The position numbers and the translations under genes are program-made. A DNA stretch of 64,000 nucleotides, taken from Prevotella sp. GTDB taxonomy: Bacteria > Bacteroidota > Bacteroidia > Bacteroidales > Bacteroidaceae. The notes below the pieces were generated by a model. That model saw only the letters and a list, made by a program, of their open reading frames with translations. It was not told where the DNA came from and made no database searches. The first letter of the stretch is position 1, and every line of letters starts with the position of its first letter. The stretch spans positions 62,001-126,000 of the forward strand of contig SUYI01000004.1 of NCBI GenBank assembly GCA_015060485.1, in the 5' to 3' direction. Positions 15,119 through 24,131 of the stretch are shown piece by piece.

Positions 15119-18100
15119 TTACTTCTCCAATTCATAATCTACAGGACGGTGTGCATACTGTGCAATCTCAGAAGCCACGTCGCCATTTTCCTCCTCGTCC
15201 TCAAACTTCATCGGGCGGATATGCTCCTGAAGTGACTGGAAGATGACGAACAAGCCAGGCACCACTAGCACCTGCAACAGCGTACCAATCAACATACCAC
15301 CCACTGCTGCAGCACCCAGCGTCTGGTTACCATTCTTGCCGACACCTGAAGCGAACATCATAGGCAGCAGACCGATGACCATAGCCAGCGACGTCATCAG
15401 AATAGGACGCAGACGGGCTGCGGCACCCAGGATGGCGGCCCACGAGATGGCCATACCCGTCTGGCGGCGCTCCAGGGCGAACTGCACAATCAGGATGGCG
15501 TTCTTGGCCAGCAGACCAATCAGCATGATGAGTGAAATCTGCATGTAGATGTCGTTGGCGTGGCCGAATAGCATCGTGAACAGGAAACAGCCGGCCAGTC
15601 CAAACGGCACAGAGAGCACCACGGACAGCGGCAGGATGTACGACTCATATTGTGCCGACAGGATGAGGTAAATGAAGATGAAACACAGCACAAAGATAAG
15701 ACCTGTCGTGTTTGATGCCTTTGCCTCCTCACGAGTCAGACCCTGATAGTCGTAGCTATAACCTGCGGGCAGCATATCGGCGGCCACATCCTGGGCAGCC
15801 TTGATGGCCTCACCCGTCGAATAGCCGCTGGCCACCGTGGCCGTCACGTTGATAGACGTAAAGAGGTTGAAGCGGTTGATGTTGGCAGGACCGTAGACGC
15901 GCTCCATGCGGCAGAACTCCTCCACAGGCGACATGCCGCCCGAGGTACGGACGTAGATGCTCTTCAGCGACTCGGGAGTCATACGGGTCTCCGGCGATGC
16001 CTGTATCATCACGCGGTACAGCTTACCGTAGGCATTGAAGTTCGATGCATACAGTCCGCCGTAGTAGCCTTGCAGCGTGCTGAGCACCGTAGCTGGCGAC
16101 ACACCGGCCTGCTTACACTTAGTCACATCCATGTGCAGCATGTACTGCGGATAGTTGGGGTTGTACGACGTCTGCGCCATCTGGAACTCAGGACGCTTGT
16201 TCAACTCGGCAATATAGTCCTTGACGACTTCGTAGAAACGGTTCAAGCTACCACCCGTACGGTCCTGCATGACGATAGACACACCCGAGTTGGCCGAGAA
16301 ACCAGGAATCATAGGCGGCGAGAAGGCCAGAATAGAGGCATCCTTGATGTGCGCCGTCTTGATGAATATCTGAGCGACAACACCCGTCGACTCCAAGGGA
16401 TTCAGGAAGAAACGGTAGATGCCGTCACCCTGCCATAGTCCGCTGATTTTCCACCACAGGCCCTTCTGACGCTCTGAGAACGGCTTCAGCTTGATGATGA
16501 ACGTCGCCTGGTCAGAACCCGAACCGGCAATGAAGTTATAACCCTGAATCTGCTCGCGGCTCTGAATGGCGGGGTCGGCAGCCAGAATAGAGTCGACCTC
16601 GTCGATAATCTGGCGCGTGCGGGCCACAGAGGTTGCTGGCGGCATCGAGACGGTACAGAAGATAGTACCAGTGTCCTCATCAGGCACCAGTCCAGTCTTT
16701 GTGGTAAACAACGTCGTGACCAGCACAACGATACCTATCACCACCGTAATGAGCACGGGAATGGGCTTGCGCACCAGTTTCTGCACATTATTCTTATACT
16801 TGCCCAGCACCTTGTCGTATGCCGTATTGAACGCCATGTGGAAACGGTCAATGCGACTCATATTCCGCTCGTGACCGTCCTTGTCGTGCGGTTTCAAGAA
16901 AATGGCACACAGCGCAGGCGACAGCGTCAGAGCGTTCAGCGCAGAAATGAAGATGGATACGGCCATCGTCACACCAAACTCACGGTAGAATGAACCGGAC
17001 GTTCCGCTGATGAACGAAACGGGGATGAACACCGAAGCCATCACCAAGGTAATGGAGATGATAGCACCCGAAATCTCGTTCATGGCATCAATGGATGCGG
17101 TCAGCGTCGACTTATACCCCTGGTCCAGCTTTGCGTGCACGGCCTCAACCACCACGATGGCGTCGTCCACCACGATAGCAATGGCCAAAAGCAGAGCAGA
17201 CAGCGTCAGCAAGTTGATGGAGAATCCGAAAATGCTCAGGAAGAAGAACGTACCAATCAGCGACACCGGCACGGCAATAAGCGGGATGAGCGTTGAACGC
17301 CAGTCCTGCAGGAAGACATAAATCACGATGAACACCAGTATCAGCGTGAACACCAGCGTAAATACCACCTCCTCGATAGATGCGTACAGGAACTCCGTCA
17401 CGTCGTAGTTAATCTTATACTCCATGCCCGGCGGGAACAGCTTGGCCTGCTCTTCCAGCTCGGCCTTCACCTGCTTGGCAATGTCGTTGGCGTTCGAACC
17501 GGCAATCTGCTGCACCATACCTAATACGGACGGCAGGTTGTTGTTACGCATCGACACGCTGTACTGCTGACCGCCCAACTCAATCTTCGCCACGTCCTTC
17601 AGCTTCAGCGTCTGGCCGTTACGGTCGCTCGAGATGATGATGTCGCCAAACTCCTCGGCAGTCTTCAGACGACCGGTGTAGCGCATCGAATATTCGTAGG
17701 CTACATCCGATTCCTGACCGAAGGCACCAGGAGCAGCCTCGATGTTCTGCTCGGCCAGCACATTCGAGATGTCCGAAGGCATCAGGTTGTACTGCTTCAT
17801 CACGTCGGGTTTCAGCCAGATACGCATCGAATAGGTCTTCAGACCTGGGCTCTGCACGTCGCCGACACCCTGAATACGCTTGATGGCGGGAATGATGTTG
17901 ATGTTATTGTAGTTCGTTAGGAACTCGTCGTCGTAACGACCGTCGGAGGTCAGGGTGAACATCAGCACCTGCGAGGTCTGACGCTTCGTCACCGTCACAC
18001 CGATACGTGTCACCTCGGCAGGCAACAGCGCCTGGGCCTGCTGCACACGGTTCTGCACGTTCACGGCACACATATCGGCATTCATACCTTGGCGGAACAG

Positions 18101-18376
18101 CACACTAATCTGTGCCGATCCGGCACCAGCCGTCGACGAAATATAGTCCATGCCCTCCACACCGTTGATGCTCTCTTCCAGCGGCGTGATGACGGAATTC
18201 TTCACCGTCTCGGCATCGGCACCGGGATAGCTCGTCCATACCGCAACGGTAGGCGGCGCTATGTTCGGGTACTGCTCAATAGGCAGCGACACCAGGCCGA
18301 TAAAGCCCAGTATGACGATGAGGATTGAAATCACCGTCGACAGCACCGGGCGTTTGATAAATGTTGTAAAAGTCAT
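15119..18376 (-). CDS. RND multidrug efflux pump, AcrB/MexB type (HAE-1)
   Basis: 1085 aa, the usual length or slightly longer. It begins MTFTTFIKRPVLSTVISILI, contains the SYPGADAETV porter motif, the transmembrane proton-relay segment AIAIVVDDAIVVVEAVHA with paired Asp residues (about 410-412), a matching Lys in the GLLAKNAILIVQF helix (about 945), and two large periplasmic loops. It exports hydrophobic and amphiphilic compounds from the inner membrane and periplasm using the proton gradient, together with the flanking adaptor and outer-membrane factor. The C-terminal cytoplasmic tail is Glu/Asp rich (FEDEEENGDVASE). Confidence 0.97.
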   Translation of the reverse strand: MTFTTFIKRPVLSTVISILIVILGFIGLVSLPIEQYPNIAPPTVAVWTSYPGADAETVKNSVITPLEESINGVEGMDYISSTAGAGSAQISVLFRQGMNADMCAVNVQNRVQQAQALLPAEVTRIGVTVTKRQTSQVLMFTLTSDGRYDDEFLTNYNNINIIPAIKRIQGVGDVQSPGLKTYSMRIWLKPDVMKQYNLMPSDISNVLAEQNIEAAPGAFGQESDVAYEYSMRYTGRLKTAEEFGDIIISSDRNGQTLKLKDVAKIELGGQQYSVSMRNNNLPSVLGMVQQIAGSNANDIAKQVKAELEEQAKLFPPGMEYKINYDVTEFLYASIEEVVFTLVFTLILVFIVIYVFLQDWRSTLIPLIAVPVSLIGTFFFLSIFGFSINLLTLSALLLAIAIVVDDAIVVVEAVHAKLDQGYKSTLTASIDAMNEISGAIISITLVMASVFIPVSFISGTSGSFYREFGVTMAVSIFISALNALTLSPALCAIFLKPHDKDGHERNMSRIDRFHMAFNTAYDKVLGKYKNNVQKLVRKPIPVLITVVIGIVVLVTTLFTTKTGLVPDEDTGTIFCTVSMPPATSVARTRQIIDEVDSILAADPAIQSREQIQGYNFIAGSGSDQATFIIKLKPFSERQKGLWWKISGLWQGDGIYRFFLNPLESTGVVAQIFIKTAHIKDASILAFSPPMIPGFSANSGVSIVMQDRTGGSLNRFYEVVKDYIAELNKRPEFQMAQTSYNPNYPQYMLHMDVTKCKQAGVSPATVLSTLQGYYGGLYASNFNAYGKLYRVMIQASPETRMTPESLKSIYVRTSGGMSPVEEFCRMERVYGPANINRFNLFTSINVTATVASGYSTGEAIKAAQDVAADMLPAGYSYDYQGLTREEAKASNTTGLIFVLCFIFIYLILSAQYESYILPLSVVLSVPFGLAGCFLFTMLFGHANDIYMQISLIMLIGLLAKNAILIVQFALERRQTGMAISWAAILGAAARLRPILMTSLAMVIGLLPMMFASGVGKNGNQTLGAAAVGGMLIGTLLQVLVVPGLFVIFQSLQEHIRPMKFEDEEENGDVASEIAQYAHRPVDYELEK

Positions 18377-18380
18377 GTTG

Positions 18381-18410
18381 ATTTACTATTTGACAATTTA
18401 CTATTTGACA
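18381..18410. repeat. 15-bp direct repeat between pump and adaptor genes
   Basis: ATTTACTATTTGACA occurs twice in tandem (18381-18395, 18396-18410) with a partial third copy in ATTTACGATC. It fills the 36-base spacer between the two genes. Confidence 0.9.
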
Positions 18411-18412
18411 AT

Positions 18413-19684
18413 TTACGATCTATTTTTTTTGTTTGCTCTTTTGGATCCAATCCACATACCCAACAAAATTGACACAGTAATCACGACGATTCCTATCAAG
18501 ACAGCCGTAACCAACATTCCTATAGAATCCTTGGCATTCACTGCGTCAAGCACATCTCCAGAGCTCATTGCTTTGGCTTGATCGCTAATCTTTTGCTGAT
18601 ACTTCTCTTCCGAGATGGGAACAATTTCCATTTGGTCTGAGAGTTTAGTAATACCATTCGTTACGTATTTATCACCAGACTTCAGACCCTCAGTCACGAT
18701 ATAGCTGTTGCCGTCGTTCTGCGGGTCTACCTTGATCTCGGTGTACTTCACCTTGTTGTCCTTGCCCAGCAGGTAGACAAATTTCTTGTTCTGCACCTCA
18801 CTGACACAGCTCATCGGGATGATGATAGCGTTATTGTTCTGACGAGGAATGATAATCTGACCCGTCATGCCGCTCTTCAGCTGCTTCTCAGGATTCTGGA
18901 AGGCGGCAATCAGCTGGACACTACCCGTGGCAGCATCAATCACACCGCTCATCTTCGTCACCTTACCCTCGTGGGCATAGATGCTGCCGTCGGCCAGTTG
19001 CAGCTTCACGGCAGGAATCTGGTCCAGACCGCTCTGGGCGATAACCATCGCCTCCTTCTCCGTCACCGAGAAATACACCTCCATCGACGAGATGTTGGCA
19101 ACAGTTGTCAGCACGTTCGAACCGCTCACCAGCGCTCCCTTCTTGAAAGGCAGTGTTCCTACCACGCCGGCAGCAGGACTCTTCACATAGCAGAAACTCA
19201 GCTGTTCCTTCGCATTAGCCAGTGCAGCCTGAGCCTGTGCCAGCTGAGCCTTGGCCTGCTCGAACGAGTTCTGCGACGTCTGCAACTCATAGTCGCCAAT
19301 CACCTTGTTGGCATGCAGCTGCTTCGAGTTCTCGTAGGTCAGCTGGGCGGTGTTCACTCCCTGCTGCGCGGTATTCACGGAGGCCTGCGCCTGACGGACG
19401 GCAGCCTGATAGGTGTTGTTGTCAATCACAAACAGTGTCTGACCGGCACTCACCGTCTGACCCTCCTTCACGTTTATCTGTGTCAGGAAGCCTTGCAGCT
19501 TCGGGCGAATCTCCACATCCTGAACACCCTTTATCGAGGCAGGATAAGTGGTTTGCATGTCAGCACTCGAGGCTCCCACCGTTGTCACGGGATACTCATT
19601 ATCGCCAAAGGTCGGACGTCCGCCGCCACCTCCGCACGATACCAACGTTGCAGCAATGGCTGCAAGCATCATCATCTTTTTCAT
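18413..19684 (-). CDS. RND efflux periplasmic adaptor (AcrA/MexA type) with an extra C-terminal membrane helix
   Basis: 423 aa with lipobox Cys17 (TLVSC) followed by a Gly5 stretch. The order is normal for an adaptor: barrel-sandwich half (EIRPKLQGFLTQINVKEGQTV), helical hairpin with QAKAQLAQAQAALANAKEQ, second half (SPAAGVVGTLPFKKGALVSG), beta barrel and membrane-proximal domain up to about residue 360. Unusually, residues about 385-410 (SIGMLVTAVLIGIVVITVSILLG then MWIGSKRANKKNRS) form a strong membrane helix with a basic cytosolic end. Adaptors normally stop before this, so the lipid-anchored protein would also be held by a C-terminal helix, perhaps contacting the pump. It is the first gene of the run, preceded by a promoter and two dyads. 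Confidence 0.93.
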   Translation of the reverse strand: MKKMMMLAAIAATLVSCGGGGGRPTFGDNEYPVTTVGASSADMQTTYPASIKGVQDVEIRPKLQGFLTQINVKEGQTVSAGQTLFVIDNNTYQAAVRQAQASVNTAQQGVNTAQLTYENSKQLHANKVIGDYELQTSQNSFEQAKAQLAQAQAALANAKEQLSFCYVKSPAAGVVGTLPFKKGALVSGSNVLTTVANISSMEVYFSVTEKEAMVIAQSGLDQIPAVKLQLADGSIYAHEGKVTKMSGVIDAATGSVQLIAAFQNPEKQLKSGMTGQIIIPRQNNNAIIIPMSCVSEVQNKKFVYLLGKDNKVKYTEIKVDPQNDGNSYIVTEGLKSGDKYVTNGITKLSDQMEIVPISEEKYQQKISDQAKAMSSGDVLDAVNAKDSIGMLVTAVLIGIVVITVSILLGMWIGSKRANKKNRS

Positions 19685-19704
19685 TTTCTCTTTCCTATTA
19701 ATTT

Positions 19705-19718
19705 ATTATTCGAATAAT
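19705..19718. promoter_or_regulatory. Perfect 14-bp palindrome in the efflux 5' leader
   Basis: ATTATTCGAATAAT is a perfect palindrome between the promoter and the adaptor start codon (20 bases upstream of it). It could be a repressor operator; no binding protein is identified. Confidence 0.45.
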
Positions 19719-19763
19719 CTCATTCTGGCCCCCACCCTCGCGGTAAGGAACACTTTTGACTGG

Positions 19764-19771
19764 CAAAGGTA
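19764..19771 (-). promoter_or_regulatory. -7 element of the efflux operon
   Basis: The minus strand reads TACCTTTG (TAnnTTTG). The -33 region overlaps the dyad at 19786-19802 and lacks a clear TTTG, suggesting weak or regulator-dependent transcription. Confidence 0.55.
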
Positions 19772-19785
19772 CTAAAAAAGCCGCA

Positions 19786-19802
19786 TACCTATTTTATAGG
19801 TA
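19786..19802. promoter_or_regulatory. Inverted repeat overlapping the efflux -33 region
   Basis: TACCTATTTTATAGGTA has perfect 7-bp arms and a 3-base centre, starting 14 bases upstream of the -7 element. Position and size fit an operator for a dimeric regulator, but no regulator gene is adjacent. Confidence 0.55.
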
Positions 19803-19854
19803 CACGTCTTTTAACAAAGTTTACTATTATTTTGGTGCAACAGCTACTGTTTCC

Positions 19855-21093
19855 CTATAGTCTCACGCCCAGCGAGAAGCGCCCCCACGCATCAATGACG
19901 GTCACCTTCGTGACATCCTGCTTGTACGAGAAACGGTTCATCTGCAACTGCATACCCGCGAAATAGCGGCTCCAGTTGTAGGCAATGCCCAGTCTGACGT
20001 CGATGTTCAGCTGCAAGCGGCCGTAGCTGGTGCTCTGGTCCGTCTCCCAGCATTCCACGTCTTCTAACCATTTGTCTTCACTGTCCATGGGCTTATACCG
20101 CTCACCGTTGGCCCACCGGCGCGTCTCCGGGTTCCACTCACCGTAGTCGTCGGGGTGTTCGCTGCCGAAATCCAGCATGTAGTTGAAGTCGTATTTATAC
20201 ACCTTCACGCGGTTATAAACACTCAGCGTAGGCATGGCCATCGCGTTCACCACAAAGCCGCGGAAGGGCACCCAGTTGAATCCGTAGCCCACACCGATGT
20301 TGGCCTGGTGAATCTTGATGAGTCCCGTGCTCTTGCTGCCGATGACGAACGGTGCATTCTTCGGGTCCGACAGGTCCATCGACGACTGATACCACGTGGC
20401 CCCGAGCAGCAGCGAGCCTGCCGAGCGGCGCTGGATGACCGACTGGTTGTAGGCAGCAGCCTGCGAATAGTGCCTGCCGTTCAACACGTAATATCCGTTG
20501 GCATACACCGAGCGGATCCATACCGGTGCATCCAGCTGACCGTGGAGCGAGACCTCTGCTTCCTTCTTGCCGTTAATATAGTCTGCACCCGAAAAGTCCA
20601 CATCGTCCATGCTGAAACGTCGCAGCCGGAAGTTAAAGCCGTACTTGGCGCCAGTGGTGGAAATCGAGAAGTTACGCCCCGAGTTCTTGGCCAGCGAATA
20701 CGAATACGAGATGCCCGTACCGCGATATCCCACCCACACGCCGACCGAGGCCGCCACGGGGGGCTTGAAACTCAACTTCCATTCCGAGTATTCATTGTAT
20801 TCGGGGAAATTCAGTTGATTTTCGTAGTCCACGTTCACCGCACTCTCCTTGTAGCGCAGGATGACCCTCCACGGTCTGTCAGGCACCTCGATGAACCGCG
20901 GGTCCACCTTCCGCTTGGCCGCCGAGTCCAGGTAGTTCTGCACACGGTGGAGCTGGTTCATCAGGCGGCTGTTCTTCCTGGGGCCGGCGGCTGTCGAGTC
21001 CGCCTCCTGTGCCACAGCGCCCAGCGAAAGCAGCATCATCACCCCCGCTATCGCATATTTCCTCGTATTTACAGTTAGGTATTTCATCTCCAA
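19855..21093 (-). CDS. DUF4421 family protein, probable outer-membrane beta barrel
   Basis: 412 aa with a signal peptide (cleavage after about residue 28, GAVAQ; an in-frame ATG two codons in gives MKYL). The mature part begins with a short helical region (LMNQLHRVQNYLDSAAKRKV) and then alternating beta strands rich in aromatic residues, e.g. WRVILRYKESAVNV, GISYSYSLAKNSG and GYGFNWVPFRGFVVNAMAMP, ending FSLGVRL with a hydrophobic C-terminal strand. This matches the Bacteroidetes DUF4421 family, whose function is unknown. The gene lies 10 bases downstream of the SpoIIE-phosphatase gene, making it the third gene of a sensory operon. Confidence 0.82.
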   Translation of the reverse strand: MEMKYLTVNTRKYAIAGVMMLLSLGAVAQEADSTAAGPRKNSRLMNQLHRVQNYLDSAAKRKVDPRFIEVPDRPWRVILRYKESAVNVDYENQLNFPEYNEYSEWKLSFKPPVAASVGVWVGYRGTGISYSYSLAKNSGRNFSISTTGAKYGFNFRLRRFSMDDVDFSGADYINGKKEAEVSLHGQLDAPVWIRSVYANGYYVLNGRHYSQAAAYNQSVIQRRSAGSLLLGATWYQSSMDLSDPKNAPFVIGSKSTGLIKIHQANIGVGYGFNWVPFRGFVVNAMAMPTLSVYNRVKVYKYDFNYMLDFGSEHPDDYGEWNPETRRWANGERYKPMDSEDKWLEDVECWETDQSTSYGRLQLNIDVRLGIAYNWSRYFAGMQLQMNRFSYKQDVTKVTVIDAWGRFSLGVRL

Positions 21094-21103
21094 GGTTCAA
21101 AGT

Positions 21104-23026
21104 TCAACTCACCCTCAGGCACATCATCGTCAGGTCGTCGTTGGGCTCCGCACCGTCCCTGTGGCGCTCCACCTCGTCCTTCAGCGTCTCAATCACCTGA
21201 CGGGCACTGTCGAAGTGTGTGTTGTGCAGGATGTCCAGCAGCCGCTCGTCGCTGAACTGTTCGTACTGACGGTTCTCGGCCTCGTTCAGACCGTCGGTAT
21301 AAAGCAACAGCAGACGGCCCTTCACCGATGCTATCTCCTCGCCCTCGTACTCCAGGCCCGGCACGATGCCGATGGGCACGTTCGGCAGCATCTGCAGGAA
21401 CTCGCCGTGCTGCTCGCCGCCGCCGATGATGGGCGGGTTGTGGCCGGCATTGCAGAAGTCCAGGTGACCCGTCGTCAGGTCAATGAGTCCCACAAACATC
21501 GTGACAAACATATCCGTAGGATTCTCGGCGCCCGACAGCGCGTCGTTCATGCGCGTACAGATTTCAGCAGGTGGCATCTGCTGCGTGGCCAGCGTGCGGA
21601 ACAGCCGCGTGGCCTGGGCCATAAACAGCGAGGCCGGTACGCCCTTGCCGCTCACGTCGCCCAGGCAGAAGTAGAGGCTGTCGCCCGTCAGCAGGTATCC
21701 GTACAAGTCGCCGCCGACCTCCTTGGCGGGAGTCATCGACGCAAACATGTCCAGTCCCTCGCGGTCGGGGAACACGCTGGGCAACATCGACATCTGGATG
21801 TTGCTGGCTACGTTCAGCTCACTCTCTATCGACGCCTTCTGCGCCGTGGTTTCCTTCAGCTCTTCGATGTAGCTCACCAGCGACTGCTGCATGTTGCCGA
21901 ACGAATGGCTCAGCTGGCCTATCTCGTCCGTGCGCTTATAGTCGGGCAACCTCGTGTCAAACTGTCCCGAGGCAACGGTCTCAGCCTCCTGGGCCAGCTG
22001 CTGCAGGGGTGTCAGCTGGCGCGTAATGATGCGGATAAAGAACACCAGCATCAGCAACAGGCCTACTCCCACGATGGCCGCCACCGTGCGCTGCAGTCTC
22101 TCGAAGCCGCCGAAGATGTCGCTCTCCGGACACACGATGGCCATGCTCCACCCCGTCGTTCCCAGCGGCTTGTAGAACACATAGCAGTCCTCGCCGTCGA
22201 CCTTCAGCTGCCGCATGCCCTCCTCGCCGCGCTGCATGGCGTGGCCCAGCCCGCTCTGTGCCGTGTCGGGTTTCTCCAGCGTCGCGGTAAAGATGGTCTG
22301 GTTCAGCAGTTTCTTCGAGTCGGGGTGCACGAAGTATGTGCCGCCGTGTCCGATCATGATGCTGTACGAGTTCGGGTAGGGCTTCACGGCCGATATGGTA
22401 TGCGACAGCCAGTTCAGCGACAGTCCAGTGTTGATGACACCCACCATCCTGCCCTGTGCGTCCTTCAGCGGCCGGCAGTACGACGTCACCATCTCCTTCG
22501 TGTTCGTCAGCACGTCCAGGTCCATGTAGGGCTCCGTCCAGCACGGGCGGTCCAGCAACTGCGGCATCAGGTACCAGTCCATATAGAAATACTGGTAGGC
22601 GTCGCTGCCGCCCTGTCGTGTCCTGACGCTGTCGCCGTCGCGCCTGGCGTATGCCGAGAAGTAGCGGCCGTATTTCTCGAAATAGTACGGCTCGAAGGCT
22701 ATCGAGCAGTTATAGTATTCAGGATTGTTCAGCAGCATGCCCTGGCTGTAGACGAACATCGAGTCGGGCACGTCCGGATGGCGCATCACCAGCCATTCCG
22801 TCATCTTCGACGCCACCTCCGCACGGTTCAGGATACCCGTCACATGCAGCGACGTGTTGTCCAGAATCTGCGTGGCGCGGTTGATGGCCTCCTGTCTGAC
22901 GGCCTCCCTCGACTGCATAAACAGGAACCCCAGCGCTGCCAGGAAGATGACGGCGGCAAACACCACCACGCCCAGACTCAGCTTCACCGAGAGTTTCCGC
23001 TGGATATAGTTTACGATATTCCTCAT
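21104..23026 (-). CDS. Membrane sensor with Cache-like domain, HAMP and SpoIIE-type PP2C phosphatase
   Basis: 640 aa. A membrane helix at about 17-37 and another at about 317-340 flank a periplasmic Cache-like domain (YYFEKYGRYFSAYARRDGD; MVTSYCRPLKDAQGRMVGVI). HAMP follows (about 340-395; ITRQLTPLQQLAQEAETVASG) and a linker helix, then the RsbU/SpoIIE phosphatase (about 420-640) with metal-binding motifs GGDLYGY, GDVSGKGVPASLFMA, CNAGHNPP and YTDGLNEAEN. Such proteins dephosphorylate an anti-sigma antagonist in partner-switching pathways when the sensor binds its ligand. No STAS or anti-sigma kinase gene lies in the window. It sits 20 bases after a periplasmic binding-protein gene, which may present the ligand. 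Confidence 0.93.
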   Translation of the reverse strand: MRNIVNYIQRKLSVKLSLGVVVFAAVIFLAALGFLFMQSREAVRQEAINRATQILDNTSLHVTGILNRAEVASKMTEWLVMRHPDVPDSMFVYSQGMLLNNPEYYNCSIAFEPYYFEKYGRYFSAYARRDGDSVRTRQGGSDAYQYFYMDWYLMPQLLDRPCWTEPYMDLDVLTNTKEMVTSYCRPLKDAQGRMVGVINTGLSLNWLSHTISAVKPYPNSYSIMIGHGGTYFVHPDSKKLLNQTIFTATLEKPDTAQSGLGHAMQRGEEGMRQLKVDGEDCYVFYKPLGTTGWSMAIVCPESDIFGGFERLQRTVAAIVGVGLLLMLVFFIRIITRQLTPLQQLAQEAETVASGQFDTRLPDYKRTDEIGQLSHSFGNMQQSLVSYIEELKETTAQKASIESELNVASNIQMSMLPSVFPDREGLDMFASMTPAKEVGGDLYGYLLTGDSLYFCLGDVSGKGVPASLFMAQATRLFRTLATQQMPPAEICTRMNDALSGAENPTDMFVTMFVGLIDLTTGHLDFCNAGHNPPIIGGGEQHGEFLQMLPNVPIGIVPGLEYEGEEIASVKGRLLLLYTDGLNEAENRQYEQFSDERLLDILHNTHFDSARQVIETLKDEVERHRDGAEPNDDLTMMCLRVS

Positions 23027-23046
23027 GTCGTTGTCCTCCCCCCTTT

Positions 23047-23991
23047 TTATCGTGCTATCAGTTCTTCATATTTCACCTCGCGCTGCAGCATGCCGTTCTC
23101 CTTCATCAGCCGGCTGACCAGCTGCACCATGTCCCGGCGCAGACGGAACTCGCGCTTCTTCGACTCGCGATCCACCTGCAACCTCAGCACCTCCTTCAGC
23201 ATCAGCCGCTGCATCGTGCGGTTCGTACCGATGTGGTCGCGCTCCACGTATTTCATCACGATGTCCAGCGTCTCCTCAGGGTGCGCCGAGGCCCACTCCC
23301 AGCCCTTACGGCTGGCCTGTGCAAAGTGATGCATCGCGGTCTTATGCTTCCGGTAGTAGTCCAGCGTCACATACAGACCGTCCTCCTGCACGTTATATCC
23401 GTGGTCGCAGAATCGGTACACGTTCTTCTCGGTCAGCTCCATGCCCGCCTGCACCAGCTGGTAGTATTCGTTGTAGCTCATGGCCAGCGTGGCGTCCAGC
23501 GCACCGCTCACAAACAGGTTCACGTTATGGGCAAAACGCACCCACTCGTAGTCCAGTCCGTCCTTGATGCTCATGCAGATGGCCAGCTGTCCGAAGCCCA
23601 CGCTCCACACACCCACGCGCTCGCCCTTCTGCGTCAGCGGGTCCTTGCCGCGGGCCGACACAATCACCATCGCGTTATTCATCGACGTCTGCAGGATGTT
23701 CACCAGCTCCACACCCACATCGGCCAGCTCCAGCGCCTGACACAGCTGCAGCGTCGTCGCCTGGCTCGTCTTGTTGAACATGCGCGACATGGCCGACTGC
23801 GTCACCGACGGGTGCACGATGTCCACATCCACGCCGGCTTCGCGATAAAAGCCCTTCTCCTGCGCCACATAGTAGCCTGCAAACTGCGCCTGCGCCGTCC
23901 ATTGCGGCGTAAACACGATTTTCTCCTTTTTCTGTCCCCACGCGCCGATGACTGTCAGCAACAGCGCCATTACCCACATATATCTCTTCAT
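23047..23991 (-). CDS. NMT1/THI5-like periplasmic substrate-binding protein
   Basis: 314 aa from the ATG at 23991; a longer frame would begin at 24093 but would run through the promoter at 24041-24071. The N-terminus, MKRYMWVMALLLTVIGAWG, is a signal peptide. The mature part has the NMT1 pattern: FTPQWTAQAQFAGYYVAQEKGFYREAGVDVDI, GERVGVWSVG and Asp/Glu-rich ligand loops. Relatives bind thiamin precursors, nitrate, taurine or other small molecules for ABC import. No permease or ATPase is present. The operon instead couples it to a Cache-SpoIIE phosphatase and DUF4421, so it may serve as a sensor subunit. The C-terminal helical tail (KKREFRLRRDMVQLVSRLM) is basic and extra to the fold. Confidence 0.88.
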   Translation of the reverse strand: MKRYMWVMALLLTVIGAWGQKKEKIVFTPQWTAQAQFAGYYVAQEKGFYREAGVDVDIVHPSVTQSAMSRMFNKTSQATTLQLCQALELADVGVELVNILQTSMNNAMVIVSARGKDPLTQKGERVGVWSVGFGQLAICMSIKDGLDYEWVRFAHNVNLFVSGALDATLAMSYNEYYQLVQAGMELTEKNVYRFCDHGYNVQEDGLYVTLDYYRKHKTAMHHFAQASRKGWEWASAHPEETLDIVMKYVERDHIGTNRTMQRLMLKEVLRLQVDRESKKREFRLRRDMVQLVSRLMKENGMLQREVKYEELIAR

Positions 23992-24040
23992 TTCTATTGT
24001 CAGGTGTCTACGTTCATAAAGGTTTCCGACATTCAGTTTG

Positions 24041-24071
24041 CAAAAATACACAAAAAAATCGGACTGACAAA
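24041..24071 (-). promoter_or_regulatory. Promoter of the binding protein-phosphatase operon
   Basis: The minus strand shows TTTG (24068-24071), a 19-base spacer and TATTTTTG (24041-24048), matching the -33/-7 consensus. This fixes the start of the downstream gene at 23991. Confidence 0.85.
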
Positions 24072-24131
24072 ATCTCAGCACGACTTTTCTCATTTATGAG
24101 GGATTTTTATCCCCCGCAGGGGAGGGGTGGT

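Noticed and set aside
21161..23329. A 722-codon plus-strand open frame
   Set aside because: Antisense to the SpoIIE phosphatase and binding-protein genes; rich in Arg/His/Gln without domain pattern, as expected for a shadow frame in GC-rich DNA.
23992..24093. N-terminal extension of the binding protein to 24093
   Set aside because: The extension crosses a consensus promoter and lacks a signal peptide; the ATG at 23991 gives a proper one.
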